64,000 nucleotides of DNA, taken from NCBI GenBank assembly GCA_016703325.1, contig JADJCH010000007.1, forward strand, positions 124,001 to 188,000. The letters run 5' to 3'. Made by a program: the position numbers and the translations under genes. This document shows positions 44,487 to 53,600 of the stretch, piece by piece (position 1 is the stretch's first letter; every line of letters begins with the position of its first letter). This DNA comes from Burkholderiales bacterium. GTDB taxonomy: Bacteria; Pseudomonadota; Gammaproteobacteria; Burkholderiales; Burkholderiaceae_C. Below the pieces are notes generated by a model. It saw nothing but the letters and a program-made list of their open reading frames with translations, did no database searches and was not told where the DNA came from.

Positions 44487-45302
44487 CATTCGCCCGGTGC
44501 GCGGGCTGCGCCGATACGAGAAGCAGTGGACCGCGTTGGTGTGGGTGCACCAACCCGCCGTGCCGTCGTTGCCGCCCACCGCGGTCAGGCCCGCGGCGCG
44601 CAGCCGGTCTCGCCCCAGGCCCGGCAGGTCGGCCCACCACTTGTCCTGACCCGCTGGATCACGGCCGACCGGCCTGAATCGCGGGTTCGTGCCGGCCCCC
44701 TCCCGGAGAGGGCCCACCCCCGCACCGCCGAACGCGGCTATCACATCGGCCCCCACCTCGAAGGCCGCCGGCCCGATGCAAGGCCCCAACCAGGCCTCGA
44801 CGTCTTCCGGCCCGGTGCCGGCCAGTGCGCACAGACGCTCCAGCGCGGCTTCCACGACGCCACCGGCCAGGCCCCGCCAGCCGGCATGGGCCGCTGCCAC
44901 GGCGCGCCCCCGCCGGTCAGCCATCAGAACCGGCAGGCAGTCGGCCACCTGGATCTCGCAGACCCGCCCAGGGCGATCGGTGACACAGGCATCGGCCACA
45001 GCCTGCGGCAGCATCCCTTGAGGATCCTCCAGAGAAGCCTCGCCCACCTCATGCACCGCCACACCATGGACCTGATCCAGACGCACCAGGGGCCTGCCCA
45101 CGCGGTCAAGCAGGGCCTGCCGGTTGGCGAGGACGGCTCTGTCATCGTCCCCGATGCCCGGCTTCAGATTGAAGCTGTCGAAGGGCGAGAGCCCAACACC
45201 ACCCTGCCGACCGGTCATCAGCGCGGCCACCCGGGGCGACGTGAACCGGGGCAGCCACCATCCGGCAGGCAGCGTGGCCGAAGTCACCTCAGCTCTCCGC
45301 AT
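44460..45302 (-). CDS. pgeF: peptidoglycan editing factor PgeF (YfiH, laccase domain)
   Basis: A 280-residue DUF152/laccase-domain protein: TGRQGGVGLSPFDSFNL, QVHGVAVHEVG, ADCLPVLMAD, AAAHAGWRGLAGGVVEAAL (as HAGWRGLAGGV) and WLGPCIGPAAFEVG. His and Cys of these motifs bind zinc. E. coli PgeF removes wrongly inserted L-Ser from peptidoglycan precursors. Its start lies inside the 3' end of maiA (14-bp overlap), so both are probably co-transcribed. Confidence 0.92.
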   Translation of the reverse strand: MRRAEVTSATLPAGWWLPRFTSPRVAALMTGRQGGVGLSPFDSFNLKPGIGDDDRAVLANRQALLDRVGRPLVRLDQVHGVAVHEVGEASLEDPQGMLPQAVADACVTDRPGRVCEIQVADCLPVLMADRRGRAVAAAHAGWRGLAGGVVEAALERLCALAGTGPEDVEAWLGPCIGPAAFEVGADVIAAFGGAGVGPLREGAGTNPRFRPVGRDPAGQDKWWADLPGLGRDRLRAAGLTAVGGNDGTAGWCTHTNAVHCFSYRRSPRTGRMSALIWLQG

Positions 45303-45930
45303 CAGGACACGCAGAGGGCTGCGCCGCCTGGAAGGCCGGCAAGGCCATGCACCGATCGAAGATGGCCATCAGGGTGGGCACGTGGTCGAGGCGGCAATCG
45401 AAGCGCTGCGCATTGAAGATCTGCGGCACCAGCAGGCAGTCGGCCAGACCGGGCTGATCCGCATGGCAGAACAGACCCGTCTGCCCGTCGGCCAGCAGGC
45501 GGCGCTCCACCGCTTCCAGGCCGGTCTCCACCCAATGCCGGTACCAGGCGTTCTTGGCGTCCTCGGTTGCACGCAGCTCCTTGACCAGGTAGCGCAGCAC
45601 CCGCAGGTTGTTGAGCGGGTGGATCTCGCAGGCGATGTCCTGGGCGATGGCCCTCACCCGGGCGCGCCCGAATGAATCGGCAGGCAGCAGCGGCGGCTGT
45701 GGATGGGTCTCTTCCAGATACTCGATGATGGCCAGCGACTGACTCAGAGACTGCCCGTCTTCAACGAGGAGCGGCACCAGCCGATTGGAGGACCGGGTTG
45801 CGTAGTCCCCCTCCAGTTGCTCATTGCGCACCAGATGCACCGGCCGGTAGTCGTAGGCCAGCCCCTTCAGCGCCAGGGCGATGCGCACTCGAAACGATGC
45901 CGAAGAGCGGAAATAGTTGTAGAGCTCCAC
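45289..45930 (-). CDS. maiA: maleylacetoacetate isomerase (zeta-class glutathione transferase)
   Basis: A 213-residue GST. The zeta-class motif SSASFRVRIALALKG lies at residues 7-21 (SSxSxRVRIAL), then NRLVPLLVEDG and QSLAIIEYLEE. It isomerises maleylacetoacetate in tyrosine degradation; no other gene of that pathway is here, so a general role is possible. The start was set at the GTG at 45930 because AGGAG lies 9 bases before it. The much longer open frame upstream is not used. Confidence 0.9.
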   Translation of the reverse strand: MELYNYFRSSASFRVRIALALKGLAYDYRPVHLVRNEQLEGDYATRSSNRLVPLLVEDGQSLSQSLAIIEYLEETHPQPPLLPADSFGRARVRAIAQDIACEIHPLNNLRVLRYLVKELRATEDAKNAWYRHWVETGLEAVERRLLADGQTGLFCHADQPGLADCLLVPQIFNAQRFDCRLDHVPTLMAIFDRCMALPAFQAAQPSACPDAES

Positions 45931-46035
45931 CGAAACGCACTCCTCTCGTGAAAACCTGCTGGCCCTCGCCGAACGGCAGGCGGCCGGCTGCTGCGGCGGA
46001 CGATGATGCCACGGGGCTCGCGATAAACTGGCCGC

Positions 46036-46581
46036 ATGCATCTTTCGCGTCGCATCAAGCACTGCCGGGAGTGCGGCAGCCCGGTGGACTACCGGATCCC
46101 GGCCGACGACAACCGCGAGCGCGCCACCTGCCGCGCCTGCGAGATGGTGCATTACGAGAATCCGCTGAACGTGGTTGGCACCTTGCCGGTGTGGCAGGAC
46201 CAGGTGCTGCTGTGCCGCCGCAACATCGAGCCCCGCCGCGGTCTGTGGACCTTGCCTGCTGGATTCATGGAGCTGGGCGAGACCACCTCGGAAGGTGCCG
46301 TGCGCGAGACCGCGGAGGAGGCCGGCGCCCACATCGAGCTGCTGCCGCTGTTCACCGTCATCAATGTGGTGCCGGCCGGGCAGGTGCACTTCTTCTACCG
46401 GGCCACCCTGTTGGACACCCAGTTCGACCCGGGGCCGGAAACCATCGAAGTCGGACTGTTCCGACAATCCGAGATTCCCTGGGAGGAGCTGGCCTTCCGC
46501 ACGGTGAAACTGACCTTGCAGCACTACTTCGAGGACGCCCGTCGGGGCCAATTCGGCATGCACTGCCGAGACATCGCCTGA
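46036..46581 (+). CDS. NUDIX hydrolase with N-terminal zinc ribbon
   Basis: A 181-residue protein. Four cysteines (10, 13, 32, 35) make a zinc ribbon, as in NudC-like enzymes. The Nudix box is GFMELGETTSEGAVRETAEEAG, given here as GFMELGE and REXXEEXG with all key acidic residues present. It hydrolyses nucleoside-diphosphate-linked compounds; NADH pyrophosphatase-like or ADP-ribose activity is plausible but not decided. Transcribed alone, 17 bases before the LapB gene, which could be in the same transcript. Confidence 0.9.
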   Translation: MHLSRRIKHCRECGSPVDYRIPADDNRERATCRACEMVHYENPLNVVGTLPVWQDQVLLCRRNIEPRRGLWTLPAGFMELGETTSEGAVRETAEEAGAHIELLPLFTVINVVPAGQVHFFYRATLLDTQFDPGPETIEVGLFRQSEIPWEELAFRTVKLTLQHYFEDARRGQFGMHCRDIA

Positions 46582-46597
46582 ACGCCGACCGGCACCG

Positions 46598-48898
46598 ATG
46601 ACCACCTCCACCCCGCGCAACACGCGCCCGGCGCCCGGCCCCCGTCCCGGCGTCACCTCCACACGGCCAGCCCCCCCTGCTGCCCCCACGCCAGAACAGG
46701 CCTCCGCGAACGAGCAGGTGGACTCGACGCTGGAAGACCCGGCCGCCGCGGACCCCCCCGCTTCCCGGCTGAGGGAGGATCTGCTCAATCCGGACCCGCT
46801 GCTGGACTGCCTGCTGGAAGTTTGCCGACTGCACGGTGTGAGCAGCTCGCGTGCGGCCCTGACCTCCGGCCTGCCGCTGCAGGACGGGCTGCTCACGGTC
46901 AGCCTGGTCGAGCGGGCCGCCGCACGGGCCGGCATGGCCGTGCGGCTGCAACGCGCCCGACCCAACCGCATCGACGTCGCCACGCTGCCGGCCATCCTGC
47001 TGCTCAATGGCAATGACGCCTGCGTGTTGCTCGGCTGGAACCGCGACGGTGACGCCCGGGTGCTGATGCCCGAAACCGGCCAGGGCGCGGTGCTGATGCC
47101 GCGGCGCGAACTGGCGCGGCGCTACACCGGCATCACGCTGTTCGTGCGACCGCACTTCCGCTTCGATGAGCGCAGCCCGGAAGCACGCCCGACCCGCAAG
47201 GGACACTGGTTCTGGAGCGCCATCGCCAGCCAGCGGGGTGTCTACCGGGATGTGCTCTGGGCGGCCTTTCTGGTCAACGTCTTTGCCCTGGCCTTCCCGA
47301 TCTTCACGATGAACGTGTACGACCGGGTGGTGCCCAACCATGCGGTCGAAACCCTGTGGGTGCTGTCGCTGGGGCTGTTGCTGGTGCTCGGGGCGGATTT
47401 CTACCTGCGGCTGCTGCGCAGCCATTTTGTGGACGAGGCCAGTGCCCGCATCGACCTGCGGCTGTCCTCGCACCTGCTCGAACGGGTGCTGGCGATGCGC
47501 CTGGAACACCGCCCGGCCTCGGTCGGTTCGTTTGCGGCCAACCTGCGCGGCTATGAGCAGGTGCGCGATTTCATCGCCTCCTCCACGGTGACGGCACTGG
47601 TGGATCTGCCGTTCATGCTGCTGTTCATCGCCGCGCTGGCCTGGATCTCGCCCTGGCTGGTGCTGCCGGTGCTGGCTGCCTTCGGCGTGATCCTGGTGGT
47701 GGGCTTCATCCTCCAGCACCGACTGCATGAGTTGGCCCAGACCACCTACCAGGCCGGAGCCCAGCGCAACGCCACGCTGGTGGAGGCGCTGTCGGGCATC
47801 GAGACCATCAAAACCCAGGCCGCCGAGTCGGTGATGCAGGCGCGCTGGGAGCGCAACAACCAGTTCCTGGCCCACACCCAGGTGCGCATGCGCGAGCTGG
47901 CCGGCAAGGCCAACTACGGCACCGCAACCCTGACGCAGCTGGTGACGTTGTCGATCGTGCTGATCGGTGTGTTGCTGATCTCGCAGCGCGAGCTCACCAT
48001 GGGCGCATTGATCGCCTCCACCGCGCTGGCCTCGCGGGCACTGGCACCGGCCGGCCAGATCGTCGCGCTGCTGATGCAGTACCAGGGCGCCCGCACGGCA
48101 CTGCAGTCGCTGGACAAGGTCATGGCCCAGCCGGTGGAACGCGAAGAGGGGCAGAACTTCCTGCACCGCCGCGAACTCAAGGGCGACATCGAACTGCGCA
48201 ACCTGCGTTTTGCCTATCCCGGCCGGGACGATGCGGTGCTCGACGGCATCAACCTGCGCATCGCCGCGGGTGAACGGGTGGCGCTGATCGGCCGGGTGGG
48301 TTCGGGCAAGACCACCTTGCAAAAGCTCATGCTGGGGCTGTACCAGCCCACCGAAGGTGCAGTGCTGCTCGATGGCATCGACCTGCGGCAACTGGACCCG
48401 GCGGATGTGCGCCGCAACCTGGCTTACGTCTCACAGGACGTCATGCTGTTCTACGGCACGCTGCGCGAGAACATCACCATGGGCCTGCCCTACGCGGACG
48501 ACCAGGCGGTCGTCGCCGCGGCGGACACGGCCTGCCTGCTGGACTTCGTCAATCGCCACCCGCGCGGGTTCGATCTGCAGGTGGGTGAACGCGGCGATCT
48601 GCTCTCAGGCGGGCAACGCCAGGCGGTGGGCATCGCCCGGGCCGTGCTGCATCACGCACCGATCCTGCTGCTGGACGAACCCACCAGCGCGATGGACTTC
48701 TCCACCGAGGCGCAGATCACCCGCAAGGTGTCCGAGTTCGCCGCCGGCAAGACGGTGGTGCTGGTGACCCACCGCACCTCCATGCTGGCGCTGGTCAACC
48801 GGGTGATCGTGGTCGACGGCGGACGCATCGTCGCCGACGGGCCGCGTGACCGCATACTGGAAGCCCTGCAGGCCGGGCGAATCGCGAGGGCCGCCTGA
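46598..48898 (+). CDS. type I secretion system ABC transporter/ATPase (LapB-like)
   Basis: A 766-residue exporter. An unstructured N-terminal 60 residues precede a C39 peptidase-like domain (60-190) that lacks the catalytic Cys motif and so is a docking domain, as in LapB. Six membrane helices (about 205-500) are followed by the nucleotide-binding domain: Walker A GRVGSGKTT, signature LLSGGQRQAV, Walker B ILLLDEPTSAMD. It powers export of the adhesin encoded two genes on. The stop overlaps the adaptor start by 1 base. Confidence 0.94.
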   Translation: MTTSTPRNTRPAPGPRPGVTSTRPAPPAAPTPEQASANEQVDSTLEDPAAADPPASRLREDLLNPDPLLDCLLEVCRLHGVSSSRAALTSGLPLQDGLLTVSLVERAAARAGMAVRLQRARPNRIDVATLPAILLLNGNDACVLLGWNRDGDARVLMPETGQGAVLMPRRELARRYTGITLFVRPHFRFDERSPEARPTRKGHWFWSAIASQRGVYRDVLWAAFLVNVFALAFPIFTMNVYDRVVPNHAVETLWVLSLGLLLVLGADFYLRLLRSHFVDEASARIDLRLSSHLLERVLAMRLEHRPASVGSFAANLRGYEQVRDFIASSTVTALVDLPFMLLFIAALAWISPWLVLPVLAAFGVILVVGFILQHRLHELAQTTYQAGAQRNATLVEALSGIETIKTQAAESVMQARWERNNQFLAHTQVRMRELAGKANYGTATLTQLVTLSIVLIGVLLISQRELTMGALIASTALASRALAPAGQIVALLMQYQGARTALQSLDKVMAQPVEREEGQNFLHRRELKGDIELRNLRFAYPGRDDAVLDGINLRIAAGERVALIGRVGSGKTTLQKLMLGLYQPTEGAVLLDGIDLRQLDPADVRRNLAYVSQDVMLFYGTLRENITMGLPYADDQAVVAAADTACLLDFVNRHPRGFDLQVGERGDLLSGGQRQAVGIARAVLHHAPILLLDEPTSAMDFSTEAQITRKVSEFAAGKTVVLVTHRTSMLALVNRVIVVDGGRIVADGPRDRILEALQAGRIARAA

Positions 48899-50325
48899 TG
48901 AACGAGAGGCTGCTCAACGCCGGTCGGCGGGTGTTCGGTACCCTGGAGACGCTGCGTCAGCGCATCGAACCCCTGAGCTCCCGGGTGCTGGGCCCCACCG
49001 TGACCAACGCCCGGGCGGCCAAGGAGGCGATCAACTACGAGCTGGAGGCCGACGAGCTGCTCAACCTGGAACGCACCGCCCGAGCGCAGCGCATCGTGCG
49101 GGTGGCCGTTGCCGTGGTGCTGCTGTTGATCCTCTGGTCGGCGTTTGCATCGATCGACGAAGTGACCCGCGGGGAAGGCAAGGTCATCCCTTCCCGCCAG
49201 CTGCAGGTGGTGCAGTCGCTCGATGGCGGCGTGGTTTCCGAAATTCTGGTGCGCGAGGGCCAGGAGGTGGATGCCGGCCAGATGCTGCTGCGCATCGACG
49301 AAACCCGCGCCACCTCCGGCGTGCGCGAAAGTGCGGCCCAGGCTTTTGCCCTGCGGGTCAAGCAGGCCCGCCTGAAGGCGCTGGGTGAGGGAGTGGCCTT
49401 CCTGCCACCGGCGGCCCGTGCGGGCGATGTCGAAGAGCAGCGCATCATCGACGAGGAGCGCAATCTCTACCAATCGCGGGTGTCGGAACTCAACTCCAAC
49501 ATATCGATCAGCCGCCAGCAACTGCTGCAAAGGGAACAGGAATTGACCGAAGCCCGCGCACGCCGCGCCGCCGCGCAGCGCACGCTGGATATCTCCCGCC
49601 AGGAGTTGACCAAAACCCGCCCGCTGCTGCGCTCCGGCGCCATCTCGGAGGTGGAGGTGCTGCGGCTGGAACGGGAAGTCAGCCGGGCCCAGGGTGACGT
49701 GGAACAGACCACCGCACAGATTGCCCGGGTGCAGGCCGCCATCGGCGAGGCACAGCGCAAAATCTCCGAAATCGAATTGACCTTCCGAAACGAGGCCCGC
49801 AAGGAGCTGTCCGAAGTGCTGGGCCGGCTGAATACCCTCAACGAAGGGGCAGTGGCCCTGGCCGACAAGGTCAGCAAGGCCCAGGTCAAATCCCCGGTGC
49901 GCGGCAGGGTGCAGCGCCTGCTGGCCAATACCATCGGCGGGGTGGTGCAACCCGGCAAGGACATCGTCGAGATCGTGCCGCTGGACGATGCGCTGGTGCT
50001 GGAGGCCCGGGTCCAACCCAAGGACATCGCCTTCATCCACCCAGGCCAGACGGCCACCGTCAAGTTCACGGCCTACGACTTCTCGATATACGGCGGCCTG
50101 TCGGCCAAGGTGGAGAACATCAGCCCGGATACCCAGGTCGACGAGCGCGGCAATGCCTTCTATGTGGTCAGGGTCCGCACCGATGAGGTTCATTTCGATG
50201 ACACGAAGCCCATCATTCCGGGCATGACGGCGGAGGTCGATATCCTCACCGGCAAAAAAACTGTCCTGTCGTACCTGCTCAAGCCCGTTCTCAAAGCCAA
50301 GGCCTACGCGCTTCGGGAGCGCTGA
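48898..50325 (+). CDS. type I secretion membrane fusion protein (LapC/HlyD family)
   Basis: A 475-residue periplasmic adaptor. One membrane helix at about residues 64-82 is followed by a lipoyl-type segment (QLQVVQSLDGGVVSEILVREG, as VQSLDGGVVSEI), long coiled coils (130-330), and a beta-barrel/C-terminal region with SPVRGRVQRLLANTIGGVV. It joins LapB to the outer-membrane channel. No TolC partner is in this operon. It is coupled to LapB by ATGA overlap; the adhesin gene begins 342 bases later. Confidence 0.93.
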   Translation: MNERLLNAGRRVFGTLETLRQRIEPLSSRVLGPTVTNARAAKEAINYELEADELLNLERTARAQRIVRVAVAVVLLLILWSAFASIDEVTRGEGKVIPSRQLQVVQSLDGGVVSEILVREGQEVDAGQMLLRIDETRATSGVRESAAQAFALRVKQARLKALGEGVAFLPPAARAGDVEEQRIIDEERNLYQSRVSELNSNISISRQQLLQREQELTEARARRAAAQRTLDISRQELTKTRPLLRSGAISEVEVLRLEREVSRAQGDVEQTTAQIARVQAAIGEAQRKISEIELTFRNEARKELSEVLGRLNTLNEGAVALADKVSKAQVKSPVRGRVQRLLANTIGGVVQPGKDIVEIVPLDDALVLEARVQPKDIAFIHPGQTATVKFTAYDFSIYGGLSAKVENISPDTQVDERGNAFYVVRVRTDEVHFDDTKPIIPGMTAEVDILTGKKTVLSYLLKPVLKAKAYALRER

Positions 50326-50667
50326 GTCACTCTCGCCAGCGCGACTTCCATTGGTCGCCCCAGATGAGTCCTGATCGGCGCAAGACATCTTCCGGGTGGT
50401 TCCATTGCGCCCCGGATCTGCATCTCTTCCAGTTCAGTAGTGCACTCACCCCCCAAGCCGGCAGGGGATTCGTTTCCGAATCGTCACGGTTTGTCATTGC
50501 GGGCCACTGCCCCCTTATCGAATCGGGACGGCAAGGTTATCCTTGCGGGAATTGCCATTTGCCGGAAGGCATCGGCGACTTGCCTGCGGTAAATCGACCG
50601 CAGCGCAGCGACCCGGAAACCCCGGCCGGGGGATGACCCCGATCCGACCGCATTCGAAAGGTTCTCC
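50326..50667. other. intergenic region before the adhesin gene
   Basis: 342 bases, no gene recognised. It contains a perfect 6-bp hairpin GCAAGG-TTAT-CCTTGC (50531-50546). AAAGG precedes the adhesin ATG by 7 bases. The length suggests the adhesin has its own promoter in addition to read-through from LapBC, but no promoter could be fixed. Confidence 0.5.
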
Positions 50668-53600
50668 ATGGCCACTTCTGCCCGAAGCACCTCCGCCAGG
50701 CCCTCGACCAAAACCGCCGCACGCGCCAAGAGCCCGCAGGACAACGTCGAATCCCTGGGCGCCCTGCTCACGCCGGACTATGTGCCGATGCGGCAGATGA
50801 GCGGCAAGGTGACCGGCGTGTGGGGCCAGGCATTCGTGCGCAAGGCCGATGGCACACTCAAGGCCCTGGTGGTCGGCGACGAGCTGGTCAAGGGCGACGT
50901 CGTGATGACCTCGCAGAACGGCCTGATCCAGTTGAACGACGAAGGCGCACGCCTGGCCCGGCTGCCCAACATCGACTCACTGGAGCGGGTGCTGGTGGCC
51001 GTGGACGCGGGCGATGCCGCTCCGGCTGCAGGTTTTGCCAGCGGAGGCAACCTCGGCCCGGGTTACCGCGTCGACCGGATGATCGAGGTGGTCGGGGGCA
51101 ACGAATACACCTTCGACGGGGTTTCGACCGCCGGCAGCCTGGTGGGACCGAACGACGTGGACAACTTCGTGTCCCGCGTGGCTTCGGTGGAGCCGGGCGG
51201 GCCGGGTGCGTCGGACGACGGCGTGCCTGAAGGAACGACAGCCCCGAACACGCTGGTCTACACCGTGACGCTGACCGGTCTGTCCAGCACGGCGCAGACC
51301 CTGCCCTTCAGCATCGGCGGCGGCACGGCCGAAGCCAACGACTACGGCGCGGCCACCTTCTCCAACGGAGTGGTGAACAACGGCAACGGGACGATCACCA
51401 TTCCGGGCGGGGTGTCGAGCTTCACCGTCAGCATCCCGACGGTGGCCGATGGTGTCGTCGAAAACGACGAAACACTGCCCCTGACCGTGGACGGGATCAC
51501 CGGCACGGGTTCAATTGACAACGACGACAGTCGGCCCTCGGCAGCGGCAGATAGCTTCACTGCCAACGAGGATGGCAGCGTTTCCGTGCCGGTGCTAGTC
51601 AACGACAGCGATCTGGACGGTGACACCCTCACCGTCACGCAGGTCAACGGCAGCCCGATCACCGCAGGAGGGCCCGCCATCGCGGTTGCCAACGGCACGG
51701 TCAGCCTCACAACGGCGGGTGAACTGCTGTTCACGCCGACGGCGAACTACAACGGCCCGGCCTCCTTCACCTACACCGTCTCCGACCCCTACGGCAACAC
51801 GGCGACGGCCACTGCCAGCGGCACGGTGGCGGCCGTCAATGACGCTCCCACGGCAGCGGCGGACAGCTTCTCCACCAACGAAGACACCGCCGTCACCGTC
51901 CAGGTGCTGGCCAATGACACGGACATCGACGGCGACACCCTCAGTGTCACCCAGGTCAACGGCGGCGCCATCACGGCCGGCGGCCCCGCCGTGGCGGTCA
52001 CCAACGGCAGCGTGGCCCTGACCACTGCCGGTGAGCTGGTTTTCACCCCGGCGGCCAACTACAACGGCCCGGCGTCCTTCACCTACACGGTGTCGGATGG
52101 CAACGGCAGCACCGCCACAGCCACCGTCAGTGGTACGGTGGTGGCCGTCAACGACGCGCCGACGGCGGTGGCTGACACCTTCACCACCAACGAAGACACC
52201 GCAGTCACCGTTGCGGTCCTGACCAATGACAGCGACGTGGACGGCGACACCCTCACCGTCACCCAGGTCAACAGCAGCGCCATCACGGCCGGCGGCCCCG
52301 CCGTGGCGGTCACCAACGGCAGCGTGGCCCTGACCACTGCCGGTGAGCTGGTCTTCACCCCGGCGGCCAACTACAACGGCCCGGCGTCCTTCACCTACAC
52401 GGTGTCGGATGGCAGCGGGAGCACCGCCACAGCCACCGTCAGTGGTTCGGTGGCGGCGATCAACGACGCTCCAAATGCAGTTGCCGACACTTTCACCACC
52501 AACGAGGACACCGCGGTCACCGTGGCCGTGCTGACCAACGACTCGGACATCGATGGCGACACCCTCACCGTCACCCAGGTCAACGGCAGCGCCATCACCG
52601 CCGGTGGAGCCGCCGTGGCCGTTACCAACGGCAGCGTGGTCCTCACCGCCGCTGGTGAATTGATCTTCACCCCGTCAGCCAACTACAGCGGCGCGGCTTC
52701 CTTCACCTACACCGTCGCCGACGGCACCGGGCTGACTTCCACGGCCAACGTCACCGGCACGGTCACCGCCGTGCCCGACGCCCCGCTGGCCCAGCCCGAC
52801 ACTTTCACCACCAACGAGGACACCGCCGTCACCGTGGCCGTGCTGGCCAACGACAGCGATGCCGATGGCGACACCCTCACCGTCACGCAGGTCAACGGCA
52901 GCGCCATCACTGCTGGCGGGGCTGCCGTGGCCGTCACCAACGGCAGCGTGGTCCTGACGACGGCCGGTGAGCTGGTCTTCCACCCGCCGCCAACTACAGC
53001 GGCGCGGCTTCCTTCACCTACACCGTCGCAGACGGCACCGGGCTGACTTCCACGGCCAACGTCACCGGCACGGTCACCGCCGTGCCCGACGCCCCGCTGG
53101 CCCAGCCCGACACTTTCACCACCAACGAGGACACCGCCGTCACCGTGGCCGTGCTGGCCAACGACAGCGATGCCGATGGCGACACCCTCACCGTCACGCA
53201 GGTCAACGGCAGCGCCATCACTGCTGGCGGGGCTGCCGTGGCCGTCACCAACGGCAGCGTGGTCCTGACGACGGCCGGTGAGCTGGTCTTCACACCCGCC
53301 GCCAACTACAGCGGCGCGGCTTCCTTCACCTACACCGTCGCCGACGGCACCGGGCTGACTTCCACGGCCAACGTCACCGGCACGGTCACCGCCGTGCCGG
53401 ACGCCCCGCTGGCCCAGCCCGACACTTTCACCACCAACGAGGACACCGCCGTCACCGTGGCCGTGCTGGCCAACGACAGCGATGCCGATGGCGACACCCT
53501 CACCGTCACGCAGGTCAACGGCAGCGCCATCACTGCTGGCGGGGCTGCCGTGGCCGTCACCAACGGCAGCGTGGTCCTGACGACGGCCGGTGAGCTGGTC

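Noticed and set aside
45930..47013. Upstream extension of the maiA frame (about 360 extra codons)
   Set aside because: The added part is the antisense of the NUDIX and LapB genes; AGGAG before the GTG at 45930 and the family start favour the short protein.
46361..48391. 676-codon minus-strand open frame opposite the secretion ATPase
   Set aside because: Gln/His/Arg-rich shadow without family match; the plus strand has Walker A, signature and Walker B motifs.
50531..50546. Hairpin GCAAGG-TTAT-CCTTGC before the adhesin gene, considered as sigma-54 site or riboswitch
   Set aside because: The GG-N10-GC spacing of sigma-54 promoters does not fit, and no known riboswitch fold was recognised; kept only as a note in the intergenic entry.
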